A stretch of DNA of 57,317 bases from Lachnospiraceae bacterium (GCA_017622575.1 JAGAQU010000087.1:1-57317); one strand, 5' to 3'. Positions 43,118-51,787 are shown, numbered from the stretch's first letter. Made by a program: numbers and translations. Notes: a model not told the origin generated them from the letters alone.

Positions 43118-43143
43118 AGACCTTATCATTTCTGATAAGGTCT
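43118..43143 (-). terminator. Terminator of the infC-rpmI-rplT operon
   Basis: AGACCTTATCA and TGATAAGGTCT pair perfectly over 11 bp with a 4-base loop and are followed on the minus strand by TTTTC. It lies 18 bases after the rplT stop. Confidence 0.88.
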
Positions 43144-43160
43144 CCGTCATTCGTCTTAAA

Positions 43161-43517
43161 TTATGCAATATTCTTCTTTGCAAGCTCTGCAAGAGTCTTG
43201 AATCCTTCTGCATCATTTACTGCCATCTCAGCAAGCATCTTTCTGTTGATGTCTACTCCGGCTACCTTAAGTCCATACATGAACTTGCTGTAGGATAAAC
43301 CGTTTAATCTTGCAGCTGCATTGATACGTGCGATCCATAACTGTCTGAACTGACGCTTCTTTTCCTTACGTCCTGCATAAGAAGAAGCTAATGCTCTCAT
43401 TACGGACTGCTTTGCTACTCTATACTGTTTGCTTCTGGCTCCTCTGTAGCCCTTTGCAAGCTTTAATACTCTGTTATGTTTTTTCTTGGCATTCAAACCG
43501 CCTTTAATTCTTGCCAT
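43161..43517 (-). CDS. rplT: 50S ribosomal protein L20
   Basis: This 118-residue basic protein begins [25 protein letters not shown], given in parts as GGLNAKKKH and KGYRGARS. It binds 23S rRNA and in Firmicutes also represses its own operon by binding the leader [25 protein letters not shown] helices (given as YAGRKEKKR) match the family. It is the last gene of the unit, 39 bases after rpmI, and is followed by a terminator. The leader it would bind is upstream of infC at 44.37-44.54 kb. Confidence 0.97.
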   Translation of the reverse strand: MARIKGGLNAKKKHNRVLKLAKGYRGARSKQYRVAKQSVMRALASSYAGRKEKKRQFRQLWIARINAAARLNGLSYSKFMYGLKVAGVDINRKMLAEMAVNDAEGFKTLAELAKKNIA

Positions 43518-43556
43518 GTCTTATTTCCTCCTTACGACTCTTATAGCATTTTTACC

Positions 43557-43754
43557 TTATAAATAAGGTAAAATCTTCTTCATATTCTTAACGTTTGTTG
43601 CGTCTGTGATTGCAGGCTGTCTTAAGTTTCTCTTTCTCTTAGTAGTCTTCTTGGTCAAGATATGGCTCTTATAAGCTTTGCTTCTCTTTAATTTACCTGT
43701 TCCTGTAACTTTAAAACGCTTTGCAGCAGCTCTGCTGGTTTTCATTTTTGGCAT
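43557..43754 (-). CDS. rpmI: 50S ribosomal protein L35
   Basis: This 65-residue very basic protein ([19 protein letters not shown]...) is the usual partner of L20 and sits between infC and rplT in nearly all bacteria. [22 protein letters not shown] (in parts) is diagnostic. AGGAGG lies before the start at 43754. Its translation is coupled to control by L20 in related bacteria. Nothing unusual is seen. Confidence 0.97.
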   Translation of the reverse strand: MPKMKTSRAAAKRFKVTGTGKLKRSKAYKSHILTKKTTKRKRNLRQPAITDATNVKNMKKILPYL

Positions 43755-43831
43755 AACTGATTCCTCCTGTATTTCAAATTAATTTCTTGCCGATAGAAGG
43801 TCTCCCTTCCATCATCTATTTTAACTGACGA

Positions 43832-44338
43832 TTAACGCTTCTCAGTTAAAAACATAGTCATACTTCTTCCTTCTACTTTAGGAGCCTTCTCCACCACACT
43901 GACATCCGCGAGTGCCTCGGCAAAATCATCCAGGATGTGCTTGCTTGCTGCCATATGTGCCATTTCACGTCCCCTGAAACGCAAGGTAACCTTTACCCGG
44001 TCTCCTTTACTAAGGAATTTCTTAGCTGCATTTATCTTGGTATTCAGATCGTTGGTGTCAATATTGGGTGACAATCTGATTTCCTTGATCTCAATCACCT
44101 TCTGCTTCTTCTTAGCTTCCTTCTCCTTACGGGTCTGTTCATATTTGAACTTTCCGTAATCTACAATCTTGCACACGGGAGGCTTTGCTGTGGGTGCGAT
44201 CTTTACGAGATCAACTCCCGCCTCCTCTGCAAGCTGCAGTGCTTCTCTGGCAGACATGATACCAAGCTGCTCACCATCTTCTCCGATTACACGTACTTCC
44301 TTGTCTCTGATCTGTTCGTTAATGAATAATTCGCTAAT
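43832..44338 (-). CDS. infC: Translation initiation factor IF-3, ATT start
   Basis: The 168-residue protein starts at an ATT codon (44338), 7 bases after the AGGAGGG ribosome site. The product begins SELFINEQIRDKEVRVIGEDG (in parts), the normal IF3 start. If the first ATG (44257) were used, about 27 conserved residues would be lost. The N-domain ends near residue 80 and the C-domain contains IRLSPNIDTNDL and VTLRFRGREMAH. IF3 checks initiation codons and rejects ATT, so the start itself makes a self-limiting loop, as in E. coli. It is the first gene of the operon and follows a leader with an attenuator. Confidence 0.95.
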   Translation of the reverse strand: MSELFINEQIRDKEVRVIGEDGEQLGIMSAREALQLAEEAGVDLVKIAPTAKPPVCKIVDYGKFKYEQTRKEKEAKKKQKVIEIKEIRLSPNIDTNDLNTKINAAKKFLSKGDRVKVTLRFRGREMAHMAASKHILDDFAEALADVSVVEKAPKVEGRSMTMFLTEKR

Positions 44339-44340
44339 GG

Positions 44341-44541
44341 TTTTTCCCTCCTACAAGAAAAAAGAATAAAAAAGTGGATAGCATAACTATCCACCTAAAT
44401 CACACATTCCTCTCGTAAACCTCAATGCATACTCACACCAATACTGCTGTACTACGAGGTTTGGAACTTTGAACGCCTGTCAGCCCGATTGCCACAGGGT
44501 GAGAGTGGATACTCTGCTTGTTGTATGTGTTCCTCACACAT
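44341..44541 (-). ncRNA. L20-type leader of infC-rpmI-rplT
   Basis: About 200 bases between the promoter and infC contain a structured RNA that starts with GCAGAGTATCCACTCTCACC, the same form as the Firmicutes infC/L20 leader. A GC-rich helix region follows and ends in the attenuator hairpin at 44368-44394. In Bacillus, L20 binds this leader and favours termination. I recognise the family by its start and position; the L20-binding pseudoknot was not traced base by base. Confidence 0.7.
44368..44394 (-). terminator. Attenuator terminator inside the infC leader
   Basis: On the minus strand GTGGATAG and CTATCCAC pair over 8 bp with a 5-base loop and are followed by six T. It lies 16-20 bases upstream of the ribosome site, so it can switch off the operon before translation. 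Confidence 0.85.
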
Positions 44542-44547
44542 TAAAAC

Positions 44548-44576
44548 ACTATATCATCATATTCCGGATATGTCAA
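44548..44576 (-). promoter_or_regulatory. SigmaA promoter of infC-rpmI-rplT
   Basis: On the minus strand TTGACA (44576-44571) and TATAGT (44553-44548) have a 17-base spacer. The leader of about 200 bases follows directly. Confidence 0.88.
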
Positions 44577-44601
44577 TATCTATGACATAAATATTTAAAA
44601 A

Positions 44602-45255
44602 TTATTTTTTCTCCGTGCTGGCAGTCTGCACACTTTCTTCCTTGACCAGCTTAATGGTTCCGTCAGAAATCTCAAAATCCGCCATCAGCTCATCATCCTC
44701 CGACTGGCTGTAGGTAATGGTATAAGTATCCTCCGCCAGTACCAGATAGGTCAGCTGCTGAATGGAATTCTCATCCGTCTCATAGGTGGTTCTGATCTTA
44801 TAAGCAGGGATTCCGTCCATGTCGATCTCCTCAAAGGAATCAATGGTAAGAGAGCCCTCCTGCCCGTTTTCATTCAGTGCATTCTCGATGGTTTCCCGAT
44901 ATTCTTCTTCCGTCAGATCGGAGGATAGAAAGCCTTCGCGGCTTCCTTCCGACACGGAATAATAGATATTGGAGGAATCGAGAGGTGTTCTCTCATGCAG
45001 ATACATACCCGGTATCTCTTCAGATTCGTGATACCCTGCGGGGATCATGACCGCACAATATTTGATATTTTCTCTGCCGTTTTTCCTCTCTTTTTCCTTT
45101 AATTCAAGTTCCTGCATTTCTATGTACTCTGTTTCCTGCCCCTCTTCTTCGGAAACAGAAGATACGGAAATAACCTTCTTCTCACAACCGCACATTGCAA
45201 GCATCATACCTGCAGATAAAAGTACAGCCGTCAATTTCCACTTCTTAAAAACCAT
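44602..45255 (-). CDS. Lipoprotein of unknown function
   Basis: This 217-residue protein has a lipoprotein-type signal (basic KKWK start, hydrophobic 8-21, then AMCGCEKK). The best lipidation Cys is Cys24, preceded by Gly; Cys22 has Met before it and fits less well. The mature part is acidic with a GYHESEEIPGMYLHERTPLDSSNIYY region and beta-rich segments, and I do not recognise the domain. It would be anchored on the outer face of the membrane. The gene is alone: the infC promoter starts just after its stop and a terminator ends the next unit upstream. Confidence 0.75.
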   Translation of the reverse strand: MVFKKWKLTAVLLSAGMMLAMCGCEKKVISVSSVSEEEGQETEYIEMQELELKEKERKNGRENIKYCAVMIPAGYHESEEIPGMYLHERTPLDSSNIYYSVSEGSREGFLSSDLTEEEYRETIENALNENGQEGSLTIDSFEEIDMDGIPAYKIRTTYETDENSIQQLTYLVLAEDTYTITYSQSEDDELMADFEISDGTIKLVKEESVQTASTEKK

Positions 45256-45334
45256 TGCAAACCCCTATCTGTCTATCCCTTTAAAAACAACACTATTATT
45301 ATTTAATCACACTTTCCCCTCTGATTCAAGTATA

Positions 45335-45369
45335 AAAATACTGTCCGGCTGCTCTCCGGACAGTATTTT
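45335..45369 (-). terminator. Terminator of the DUF1540 gene
   Basis: AAAATACTGTCCGG and CCGGACAGTATTTT pair perfectly over 14 bp with a 7-base loop. On the minus strand it continues into TTTTTA. It is 22 bases after the DUF1540 stop. Confidence 0.92.
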
Positions 45370-45390
45370 CAATCTCTTTTTCCGATACCT

Positions 45391-45705
45391 TTATTTTTCT
45401 TTAAATGTAGCACAGGATGTCTCCCTGCAATCACAGGCGCCGCAGCCCTTAATATCCACGTGATCTGCCACGCACTTATAATTGCTGTTATACACACATT
45501 TGACTGCCTCACAGTCGATACTGATGGTTCTGCTGGGATGCTCCAGGGCACTTGTAAAGCTGTCCTTCTTTCCATCTATAAAGCTTTCGCAGCAGGTCTC
45601 CTCCTCATGACAGGCATGCTTTCCGCCTACCATAATATCACCTTTACAGCAATAACACTCCTTATTATAACCACAATTGGTTACTGCACAATCAAGCTGA
45701 GCCAT
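45391..45705 (-). CDS. DUF1540 protein with two Cys-rich repeats
   Basis: The 104-residue protein carries two copies of a Cys cluster typical of DUF1540: one near residues 6-40 (CAVTNCGYNKECYCC) and one near 63-100 (CEAVKCVYNSNYKC...CDCRETSC). Each repeat probably binds a metal ion. The function of the family is not known, although members are common in spore-forming Clostridia. GGAGG lies 9 bases before the ATG at 45705; a TTG three codons earlier is less likely. It is transcribed in the same direction as the pilin-like genes upstream and lies 55 bases after the last of them, so it could share their transcript. Confidence 0.88.
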   Translation of the reverse strand: MAQLDCAVTNCGYNKECYCCKGDIMVGGKHACHEEETCCESFIDGKKDSFTSALEHPSRTISIDCEAVKCVYNSNYKCVADHVDIKGCGACDCRETSCATFKEK

Positions 45706-45760
45706 ACCATTCAACCTCCTTTTTCATATGACATTAATAGTATGGCTCATCTTTTTTCTT

Positions 45761-46330
45761 TTATTCCAGAAGAATATCTTCTTCCCTTATTTTTTCAAAA
45801 TCTTTTTCCGACTCAAAATTATAACAGGCAACCGCTCTGGAAGCTGTGTAAGTAAAATCTGTCTTTAAATTCCGGATCGTAAGAACAATCTCCAGCACAT
45901 TTTCTTTGTTCAGCCGGCTTATCTTCATTTCCGTGATGCGGTATCCCATATACGCTTTCTCATCCATTTTCCAGTTCTCGTCTGCCTTCATCACAAGCAG
46001 GCCGTCCTCCACATAAAAACTGGCTTTGATCCCTTCTCTGTCATAAAATGACACACCGCCGCCTATGTCTTCTCCTTCCTTAAGGGTTCTTCCCGCTACG
46101 ATTGCTTTGCTGCCCACCGGATCTGCTGCCGCAAGTTCCCCCGCGATCTTGTCAAGCAGGGTCTCACTCACACTCTGGGCATACATGGTTCCTGTCAGCT
46201 CACTGTGGATCAGCACAGAAGAAGAAATCACTACAGCCACCGCTGCAAGAAAAATTCCCATCAGAGCAAAGGTGACGATCAATTCAGCCAGAGACATTCC
46301 TCTGTTATCTTTTTTCCGTTTCCTGTTCAC
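45761..46330 (-). CDS. Minor pilin-like protein with type IV prepilin signal
   Basis: The protein of about 189 residues starts at a GTG (46330) in NRKRKKDNRG, the basic leader. The type IV prepilin cleavage site follows: G before MSLAELIVTFALMGIF, with Glu at +5, and a hydrophobic helix of about 20 residues. The remaining part is a beta-rich minor pilin. It overlaps the preceding minor pilin by 26 bases. It is one of four pilin-like proteins in the row. It is likely a priming or tip component of the pilus or pseudopilus. An ATG-started longer form would have no prepilin leader at the front. Confidence 0.75.
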   Translation of the reverse strand: MNRKRKKDNRGMSLAELIVTFALMGIFLAAVAVVISSSVLIHSELTGTMYAQSVSETLLDKIAGELAAADPVGSKAIVAGRTLKEGEDIGGGVSFYDREGIKASFYVEDGLLVMKADENWKMDEKAYMGYRITEMKISRLNKENVLEIVLTIRNLKTDFTYTASRAVACYNFESEKDFEKIREEDILLE

Positions 46331-46676
46331 CGGGCACTCTCTCCTCTTCCTGCTGATAATAATAAACGGTTCCGGTAAGTCCATCCTTTTCGGCCCGGTA
46401 CAGACTTGCGTCAATGGTAAAGCCACCATCCGCACCGCTGAAGGAAAGACGCACATTCCCTGCAACCGCATTATTATCTGTTTCCCCCAAGTAATACGCT
46501 TTGATAAGCTCCCTGTTATTCACAAGGAGATCCTTGGAATCCATCATCATATTCTGGGATACCTTCTGTACCTTATAAAAACCGGTCACAAAAATCATCA
46601 GGAGTGCAAAGGAAACCACCATGGTAACCATGCTGGTTCCTCTGTTATCTCTTTTTTTCTTATTTTTTGTCCACAT
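46305..46676 (-). CDS. Minor pilin-like protein lacking the conserved Glu5
   Basis: The protein of about 123 residues starts at 46676 (MWTKNKKKRDNRG). A Gly is followed by TSMVTMVVSFALLMIFVTGFY, the hydrophobic helix, but position +5 is Thr instead of the usual Glu. Minor pilins and GspK-like tip proteins can lack Glu5. The rest is a short globular part rich in Tyr/Glu (GTVYYYQQEEERV). The gene overlaps its neighbours on both sides, so translation is coupled. A GGGAG site lies directly upstream. It probably sits at the pilus tip. Confidence 0.7.
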   Translation of the reverse strand: MWTKNKKKRDNRGTSMVTMVVSFALLMIFVTGFYKVQKVSQNMMMDSKDLLVNNRELIKAYYLGETDNNAVAGNVRLSFSGADGGFTIDASLYRAEKDGLTGTVYYYQQEEERVPGEQETEKR

Positions 46677-47241
46677 GCTCCCACTTCCAGCTTTCATATC
46701 CGTTTTCGTCTGAAATATGCAGTCTGTAACGATCTGTGATGGTACAGGACTGCTCCTTTACCGTTACTTTTGTTTTAATGATAAGATATTCCGGAATTTT
46801 CTCCTCTTTTCCGTGAGTCCAGTACATGGAGATATCATAGGAAGCGATCTCACTCGCTACTCCTGAGGGGTCCATGGTAAAGGATCTTATGGCATTTTCG
46901 CTGTTGTGAAGAATACTGCCGGGCTCCTCATAATAGGGCCATGCACCGTCCGTGATCTCCTGTCTCACATAATGCCAGAGAGAAAGGCTGTGAATATCCT
47001 CCGCCCGGGAGGCATTTTCAGAAAGCCGGTCCTCATAAACATTGTCCTCGTCTGTGATCTGCTCTTCCAACTGCCTGCTGAATGTAACCGCCAATATCCT
47101 GCACTGTTCTTTCGCCGCGGAAGATGCCGATGATTTCATCAGCACAGACGCCGTCAGAAAAAGAGAAAGGGAAAGAGCCATGATAATTGCCATGACACAA
47201 ACCACTACGATGGTAGTCACACCCGCATTCTTTTTGTTCAT
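46660..47241 (-). CDS. PilX/GspK-like minor pilin component
   Basis: This 193-residue protein has a short basic start (MNKKNAG) and one N-terminal hydrophobic helix (VTTIVVVCVMAIIMALSLSLFLTASVLM, in parts), without the canonical pilin Glu5. The mature domain has the polar, Tyr-rich look of PilX or GspK. In type IV pili and type II secretion such proteins form the tip complex with other minor pilins. It lies between two pilin-like genes and overlaps the following one by 17 bases. The identification rests on position and helix layout and not on a sequence match. Confidence 0.65.
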   Translation of the reverse strand: MNKKNAGVTTIVVVCVMAIIMALSLSLFLTASVLMKSSASSAAKEQCRILAVTFSRQLEEQITDEDNVYEDRLSENASRAEDIHSLSLWHYVRQEITDGAWPYYEEPGSILHNSENAIRSFTMDPSGVASEIASYDISMYWTHGKEEKIPEYLIIKTKVTVKEQSCTITDRYRLHISDENGYESWKWEHVDKK

Positions 47242-47259
47242 GCAAAAGCTCCTTCCTCT

Positions 47260-47892
47260 TTAATCCAGTCCATAATATCCAATCAGATACTCACTTCTGT
47301 AATCTTCCCGCCTGTCACAGATGTTGACTCTTCCGTTTTTATTTGTGGCAGTATACGTAAAAGAACCGTTTTTATCACTGTACAGAACACCATATACAAG
47401 TCCCTTTTCCGGATTGTATTCCAATGCCACTGCTGCAGAAAGAACAGACTGATCCGTCACATAGTCACTGAAAATATCATAAAGCACCTGATATTTTCTG
47501 CTTTCCATATCCTTTTTGTCCCGGTACTCTCCTTTCAGATACTTTTCATAAGCTTCCTTTGAGCCCACAAGACAATATATCGTATCTTCCTTGGCAGAGC
47601 TGCCTCCTTTTACCTGATCTGCGGTGATGCCGGATGGGGTAATCACCGTATCCAGAAAAAGGGGCGTATCCGAAACCGCCAAAAGCTCATCCATCTCCCC
47701 CCTGACACTGCAAGCGGTGATCGTCTGCTGTGCCGATGCAAAGAGAGTCTGGGCATAGCTGTTCTGTCTTTTAAAATCGGCAAAATCCTGGTAAGCAAGC
47801 ACACCCACAATGCTGAGGGAAGCAAGGATTAGAATGATCACAAAGCTTACCACCAGCTCCACTAATGTAAAACCTTTATTGTTATTCTTCAT
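47260..47892 (-). CDS. Minor type IV pilin-like protein (PilE/GspI-type)
   Basis: The protein of about 210 residues begins MKNNNKGFTLVELVVSFVII, a canonical prepilin leader with cleavage after Gly and Glu at +5. The helix is followed by a variable globular domain of about 170 residues. It is longer than the major pilin at 53.1 kb. The start at 47892 overlaps the pilB stop by 11 bases. It is the first of four pilin-like genes after pilB and is likely an assembly initiator. Confidence 0.8.
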   Translation of the reverse strand: MKNNNKGFTLVELVVSFVIILILASLSIVGVLAYQDFADFKRQNSYAQTLFASAQQTITACSVRGEMDELLAVSDTPLFLDTVITPSGITADQVKGGSSAKEDTIYCLVGSKEAYEKYLKGEYRDKKDMESRKYQVLYDIFSDYVTDQSVLSAAVALEYNPEKGLVYGVLYSDKNGSFTYTATNKNGRVNICDRREDYRSEYLIGYYGLD

Positions 47893-49564
47893 AATAGGCA
47901 ACCTTTAAAACCTCTTCCACTGTGGTAATGCCCTCCTTGAGATAGTGAATGGCACACTGTTTTAAGGTTCTCATATGCTGATGGGAAATGGCATATTCCT
48001 TTATTTCCTCCACCGGAGCATTCTCCATGATCTGCTTTCTCACCTGTTTGTCAATATGCAGGATTTCATGAACGGCAACTCTTCCTTTATATCCCGTATT
48101 GTTGCAGGAAGGACAGCCGCATGCCTTCATCACCTTCGGGAGTCTCACTCCCAGTATCCTGCTCTCCTCCTCCGTAGGTTCCACGGGAACGGCACATTCT
48201 CTGCAGACCTTGCGCATCAGTCTCTGGGCAACAACTCCTATCATGGAATTGGCAATCAGATAGGGCTCAAGTCCCATATCCTTAAGCCGGATTGCAGAAG
48301 ATGCCGCATCGTTTGTATGGAGCGTGGAAAATACCAGGTGTCCCGTCAGAGCGGAACGCACGGAAATCGATGCCGTTTCCGGATCTCTCGTCTCTCCCAC
48401 CATGATAATATCAGGATCCTGACGAAGAAGTGCCCGCAGTCCGGTCTCAAAGGTAAGTCCCGCCAGCGTATTTACCTGCATCTGATTTACTTTCGGTATA
48501 TTCTTTTCCACAGGATCTTCAATCGTGGAAATATTCACATTTTTTCTGGACAGTTCCTCCAGCACCATATAGAGCGTGGTAGTCTTGCCGGAACCGGTAG
48601 GACCGGTAAGATAAATAATTCCATTGGGAGACTGCAGCATTCTCTTTAATTTTTCAAAATCATCCGGCAACATACCCATCGTACTGCTGTTATCAATTTT
48701 AGCATTGCCCGAAAGCAATCGGAGCACTGCCTTTTCCCCGAACACCGTTGGGATCACGGAAACACGGATATTTAACCAGCCGTCCGGCTGCTTTGTTCTA
48801 AAATGACCATCCTGGGGACGTCTCCTCTCTGCAATGTCAAGTTCTGACAGGATTTTGATTCTGGCGATCAGGGAATTATGTACACTGGTTTTTAACGTCA
48901 CATATTCCACGATCGTGCCGTCCACCCTCATTCTCACGAGAGTCTTGTCTTCAAAAGGCTCAATATGGATATCACTGGCTCCGGCACTGTAAGCGCGCTG
49001 AATCAGACTGTTCAGAAGGTTGATGACCGGTGTGTCATCATCGCCGTCTTCCACCTCCATCTCCTCCACCACAGGCTCTGTGTTTTCATTTGCCTTGATG
49101 GCGGCGATCTTCGCAGATATCTCTGCATAGTAATAGCGGATAGCTTTTTCCAGTGTATGCTTTTCACACAGGAGGATCAAAAGTTCCTGTCCCGTAATCT
49201 GACGCACATCCTCGAGTCCGTAAAAATTCAAAGGGTCATTTACCACTACCCGGAGTCTTCCGCCTTCATTTCCGACTGCCAGCATGCAATATTTCTCAGC
49301 TACCTGTTTCGGAATCTTTCCGACTGCCGTAATGTCCACGGACAGATTATCGATATTGACCACCTGACAGTCCATTTTGGCTGCCATGGCCTGAAGCATT
49401 TGGTTTTCTGTAATATATCCCTGTTCAATCAACACCTCTCCAAGGCGCTTGCCACCGCTTTCCTTTTGCACTTCAAGGGCCTTCTCAAGGTCTTCCTCCG
49501 TCAGATATCCCTGCTCCTTCAGTACATCGCCGATCTTCAGATTTTTACCGGTCATTGCTTCCAT
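47882..49564 (-). CDS. pilB: Type IV pilus assembly ATPase (PilB/GspE)
   Basis: This 560-residue cytoplasmic ATPase powers pilin polymerisation. The N-terminus has an MshEN-type domain (NLKIGDVLKEQGYLTEEDL and LGEVLIEQGYITENQM). The ATPase has Walker A GPTGSGKTTTLY (321-332) and GSEDP-like IEDPVEKNIP, then DPDIIMVGETRDPETA (Walker B region). A zinc-binding tetra-Cys module (CRECAVP...CPSCNNTGYKG) lies near 460-495. The start at 49564 has GGAGG 7 bases upstream. It is 34 bases after the pilO-like gene. No retraction ATPase PilT is in the window. Confidence 0.93.
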   Translation of the reverse strand: MEAMTGKNLKIGDVLKEQGYLTEEDLEKALEVQKESGGKRLGEVLIEQGYITENQMLQAMAAKMDCQVVNIDNLSVDITAVGKIPKQVAEKYCMLAVGNEGGRLRVVVNDPLNFYGLEDVRQITGQELLILLCEKHTLEKAIRYYYAEISAKIAAIKANENTEPVVEEMEVEDGDDDTPVINLLNSLIQRAYSAGASDIHIEPFEDKTLVRMRVDGTIVEYVTLKTSVHNSLIARIKILSELDIAERRRPQDGHFRTKQPDGWLNIRVSVIPTVFGEKAVLRLLSGNAKIDNSSTMGMLPDDFEKLKRMLQSPNGIIYLTGPTGSGKTTTLYMVLEELSRKNVNISTIEDPVEKNIPKVNQMQVNTLAGLTFETGLRALLRQDPDIIMVGETRDPETASISVRSALTGHLVFSTLHTNDAASSAIRLKDMGLEPYLIANSMIGVVAQRLMRKVCRECAVPVEPTEEESRILGVRLPKVMKACGCPSCNNTGYKGRVAVHEILHIDKQVRKQIMENAPVEEIKEYAISHQHMRTLKQCAIHYLKEGITTVEEVLKVAYYEE

Positions 49565-49597
49565 TCCCTAACCTCCAAATCATTCCCGCAAAGGGCG

Positions 49598-50335
49598 CTA
49601 TTGATTACACATATATATTTCCAATGTAATTGTCAGACTTCCCGTGGTCTTAACAAGCGTTGACGGTGTTTCCTTTTCCTGCCCGTCTTCCGTTTCCTCA
49701 TCACGGTCAGTCTCATCTTCACTTTTCATCTCTGTTACCGGCACTGTCGCAGGTGTCTCAATGGTGGACCACTCTGTGGAAAGAATACTGATCGCCGGAT
49801 AATTTTCGGAAATATCATCCACAAGTGCCATCAGATCTTCCCTGCTGCCCTCTGCCGTGCAGGAAACTCTTGCAGCATATACACCAAAAGCTTCTTCACT
49901 CTTTGTAGCTTTCTCTTCCTGCGAAGCTTCCTCCGGGACCATAGGCGTTGCATTTTCCGAATATTGATACCATTTCAGATTACTTGCCTTTTCCGGCATT
50001 GTGATCTGCATATTCTGTATCTGAAGGCTGTGATTCAGCATCAAAACCGTAACCATATTACCCGCGTCCTGGCTCTGCAGCATGGGATAAAATCTCTGCA
50101 GAACACCTGTCATCTGCTCTCGCACGGCCTGCTCTGTCTGAGACATATCTTCAGAAAGAGAAGCCGACATATCAATGGAGATTTCCTGCTGCTTTGCCTC
50201 ACTTATCTCCTTCTCAAGCGCTTTGTTCTTTTCTGTAAGCGGTCTGAACATAAAAAAGATAAATGCGATTGCAAGAAGAAAGGCTGCCAGAAAAGAGAGC
50301 AGTTTTTTATCACTTTCCGTCACTGTCATATTCAT
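49598..50335 (-). CDS. PilO/GspM-like assembly protein
   Basis: The 245-residue bitopic protein has a short cytoplasmic start, one membrane helix (about 13-31, SFLAAFLLAIAFIFFMF), a coiled coil (EKNKALEKEISEAK) and an extracytoplasmic domain. This is the plan of PilO/GspM, which links PilM-PilN to the platform. The C-terminal half contains an unusual acidic Glu/Asp-rich run (about 205-225, EDETDRDEETEDGQEKE). It begins 13 bases after the pilM-pilN gene. The family call relies on position and topology. GGAGG lies 7 bases before the start. Confidence 0.75.
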   Translation of the reverse strand: MNMTVTESDKKLLSFLAAFLLAIAFIFFMFRPLTEKNKALEKEISEAKQQEISIDMSASLSEDMSQTEQAVREQMTGVLQRFYPMLQSQDAGNMVTVLMLNHSLQIQNMQITMPEKASNLKWYQYSENATPMVPEEASQEEKATKSEEAFGVYAARVSCTAEGSREDLMALVDDISENYPAISILSTEWSTIETPATVPVTEMKSEDETDRDEETEDGQEKETPSTLVKTTGSLTITLEIYMCNQ

Positions 50336-50347
50336 TTTTGTGCCTCC

Positions 50348-51787
50348 TTATCTTCCTGCGCCTTCTGCCATACAGCAGACCACATGAATATTATAATTGT
50401 CCACTCCGGTTACATAAGTAAAGCCACTGTATTCCACTGCCTCAAATATCTCCTGTTCCTGCAGTGCGGCTATAAATCCTGTGATGCTTCTCACATCCTT
50501 TGCTTCCGCCTCCAGGGTAAGCACTCCGCTGTCACGCTGGAAGCTCTTGATCTCAACGGAAACTTCACTTCCGGCACATTCCTTCAGCGTCTGCTCTATA
50601 GAGGAATTGATGACGGGATAGCTCATCAGGTGATCCCAGATCTCCTCCACGGTACTGATCTTTGCCCTCATCGTCTCCACACTGGCAGAAGACAGCTTAA
50701 AGTTGGCATTTGCCTCATCGCTTTCCTGCATGAATTTCTGAAGCTTCCTCAGTTCTTCCATGCCGGACAAATATCGATTTCCCATAAAAGCCGTAATCAG
50801 GAGACATACCAAAAGCACTGCTAAAGGAGGGAACAGGAGATTTGCAATCTCCCGCTGCTTTTTCTTTTCCTTCTGATTCTGCCGCAGCTGTCTGAAAAAG
50901 GTAGATCCCTGGTTTTTGCCAAGCAAAATTCCCACCGGATACATAAATTCAATTTTTTTCTTTTTAACGGCCTTATCTACAAAGATGACCTTTTCTCCCA
51001 GAAAGAGTTTGTCATCTTCCATCACTTTCCGAAGCTCACTCTGGCCTTTTCCACACAGATAAATTGTCTGAATGGGCTCTTTTATCTGCTGTGAAGTCAC
51101 AAACTGGAAAAGTTTATCCCTGATAGACAAAAGTTCCTGCGGCAGCTCCTCAAGAAAATCCTGGCTGAACAATCTGTTTTTCTGGGAATAATAATATCTT
51201 CCCTTCACAAACAGCATACTGATCACTTCCCTGCCGTCCAGTACCTGGATCAGACAGGTTTTATTCTGTATCTCGGGGGAATTGGAAAACAGGCGCACCA
51301 GGCTTCCCACCTCCGAATCAATGGAAGAGATCTCAATGCCGGCCTGCTTAAAAAGATTGATGTAGGATACCAGGAACTCCTTTTCCACTGCAGTTGCAAA
51401 AACACTTTGCATTTTGGAGTTTTTATCTTTTTCAAGAACATAATAAGTGAACAGGGTATTATCTGTCCTGTGTTCCGAAAATTCCCTGGGAATCATTTTT
51501 TTGATATCCGCATCCTTAAACCCCGGGAATTCCAATACTTTATGATTAAACTGGCTGCTGTTAACCACCAGAGAAATTTCTTTTTTGGGAAGTTTGTTCC
51601 TCACAAAGAAATCCCGGATCCACGCAACAAAAGCCTCCTCATCCGTAATGATGCCGTTTATAATGCTGCCTTCCGGCGCTTCCTCCTGCCACACGTTCTG
51701 GACACATACTGTTTTTCCTTTTCCTTTGGCCTCTATGACCTGCACAAGTTCATTCGATAAATATAAAATCGCAGCCAATTTTTCCAC
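50348..51787 (-). CDS. PilM-PilN fusion (GspL-like)
   Basis: The 479-residue chain joins two proteins that are usually separate. Residues 1-300 have the PilM actin-like fold (AAILYLSNELVQVIEAKGKG, ISLVVNSSQFNHKVLEFPGF and SIDSEVGSLVRLF, in parts). A membrane helix follows at about 317-335 (NLLFPPLAVLLVCLLITAF) and the rest resembles PilN, with a coiled coil and the globular end VTLEAEAKDVRSITGFIAALQ. GspL of type II secretion has the same fused plan. It connects the ATPase to the periplasm-facing platform. The gene begins 5 bases after pilC and is followed 12 bases later by the PilO-like gene. Confidence 0.75.
   Translation of the reverse strand: MEKLAAILYLSNELVQVIEAKGKGKTVCVQNVWQEEAPEGSIINGIITDEEAFVAWIRDFFVRNKLPKKEISLVVNSSQFNHKVLEFPGFKDADIKKMIPREFSEHRTDNTLFTYYVLEKDKNSKMQSVFATAVEKEFLVSYINLFKQAGIEISSIDSEVGSLVRLFSNSPEIQNKTCLIQVLDGREVISMLFVKGRYYYSQKNRLFSQDFLEELPQELLSIRDKLFQFVTSQQIKEPIQTIYLCGKGQSELRKVMEDDKLFLGEKVIFVDKAVKKKKIEFMYPVGILLGKNQGSTFFRQLRQNQKEKKKQREIANLLFPPLAVLLVCLLITAFMGNRYLSGMEELRKLQKFMQESDEANANFKLSSASVETMRAKISTVEEIWDHLMSYPVINSSIEQTLKECAGSEVSVEIKSFQRDSGVLTLEAEAKDVRSITGFIAALQEQEIFEAVEYSGFTYVTGVDNYNIHVVCCMAEGAGR

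Noticed and set aside
43832..44257. infC starting at the first ATG
   Set aside because: It would drop the conserved N-terminus, which is present in frame behind a good ribosome site and an ATT codon.
44360..44560. T-box or other riboswitch before infC
   Set aside because: Gene content and the starting sequence fit the L20 leader; no T-box bases were found.
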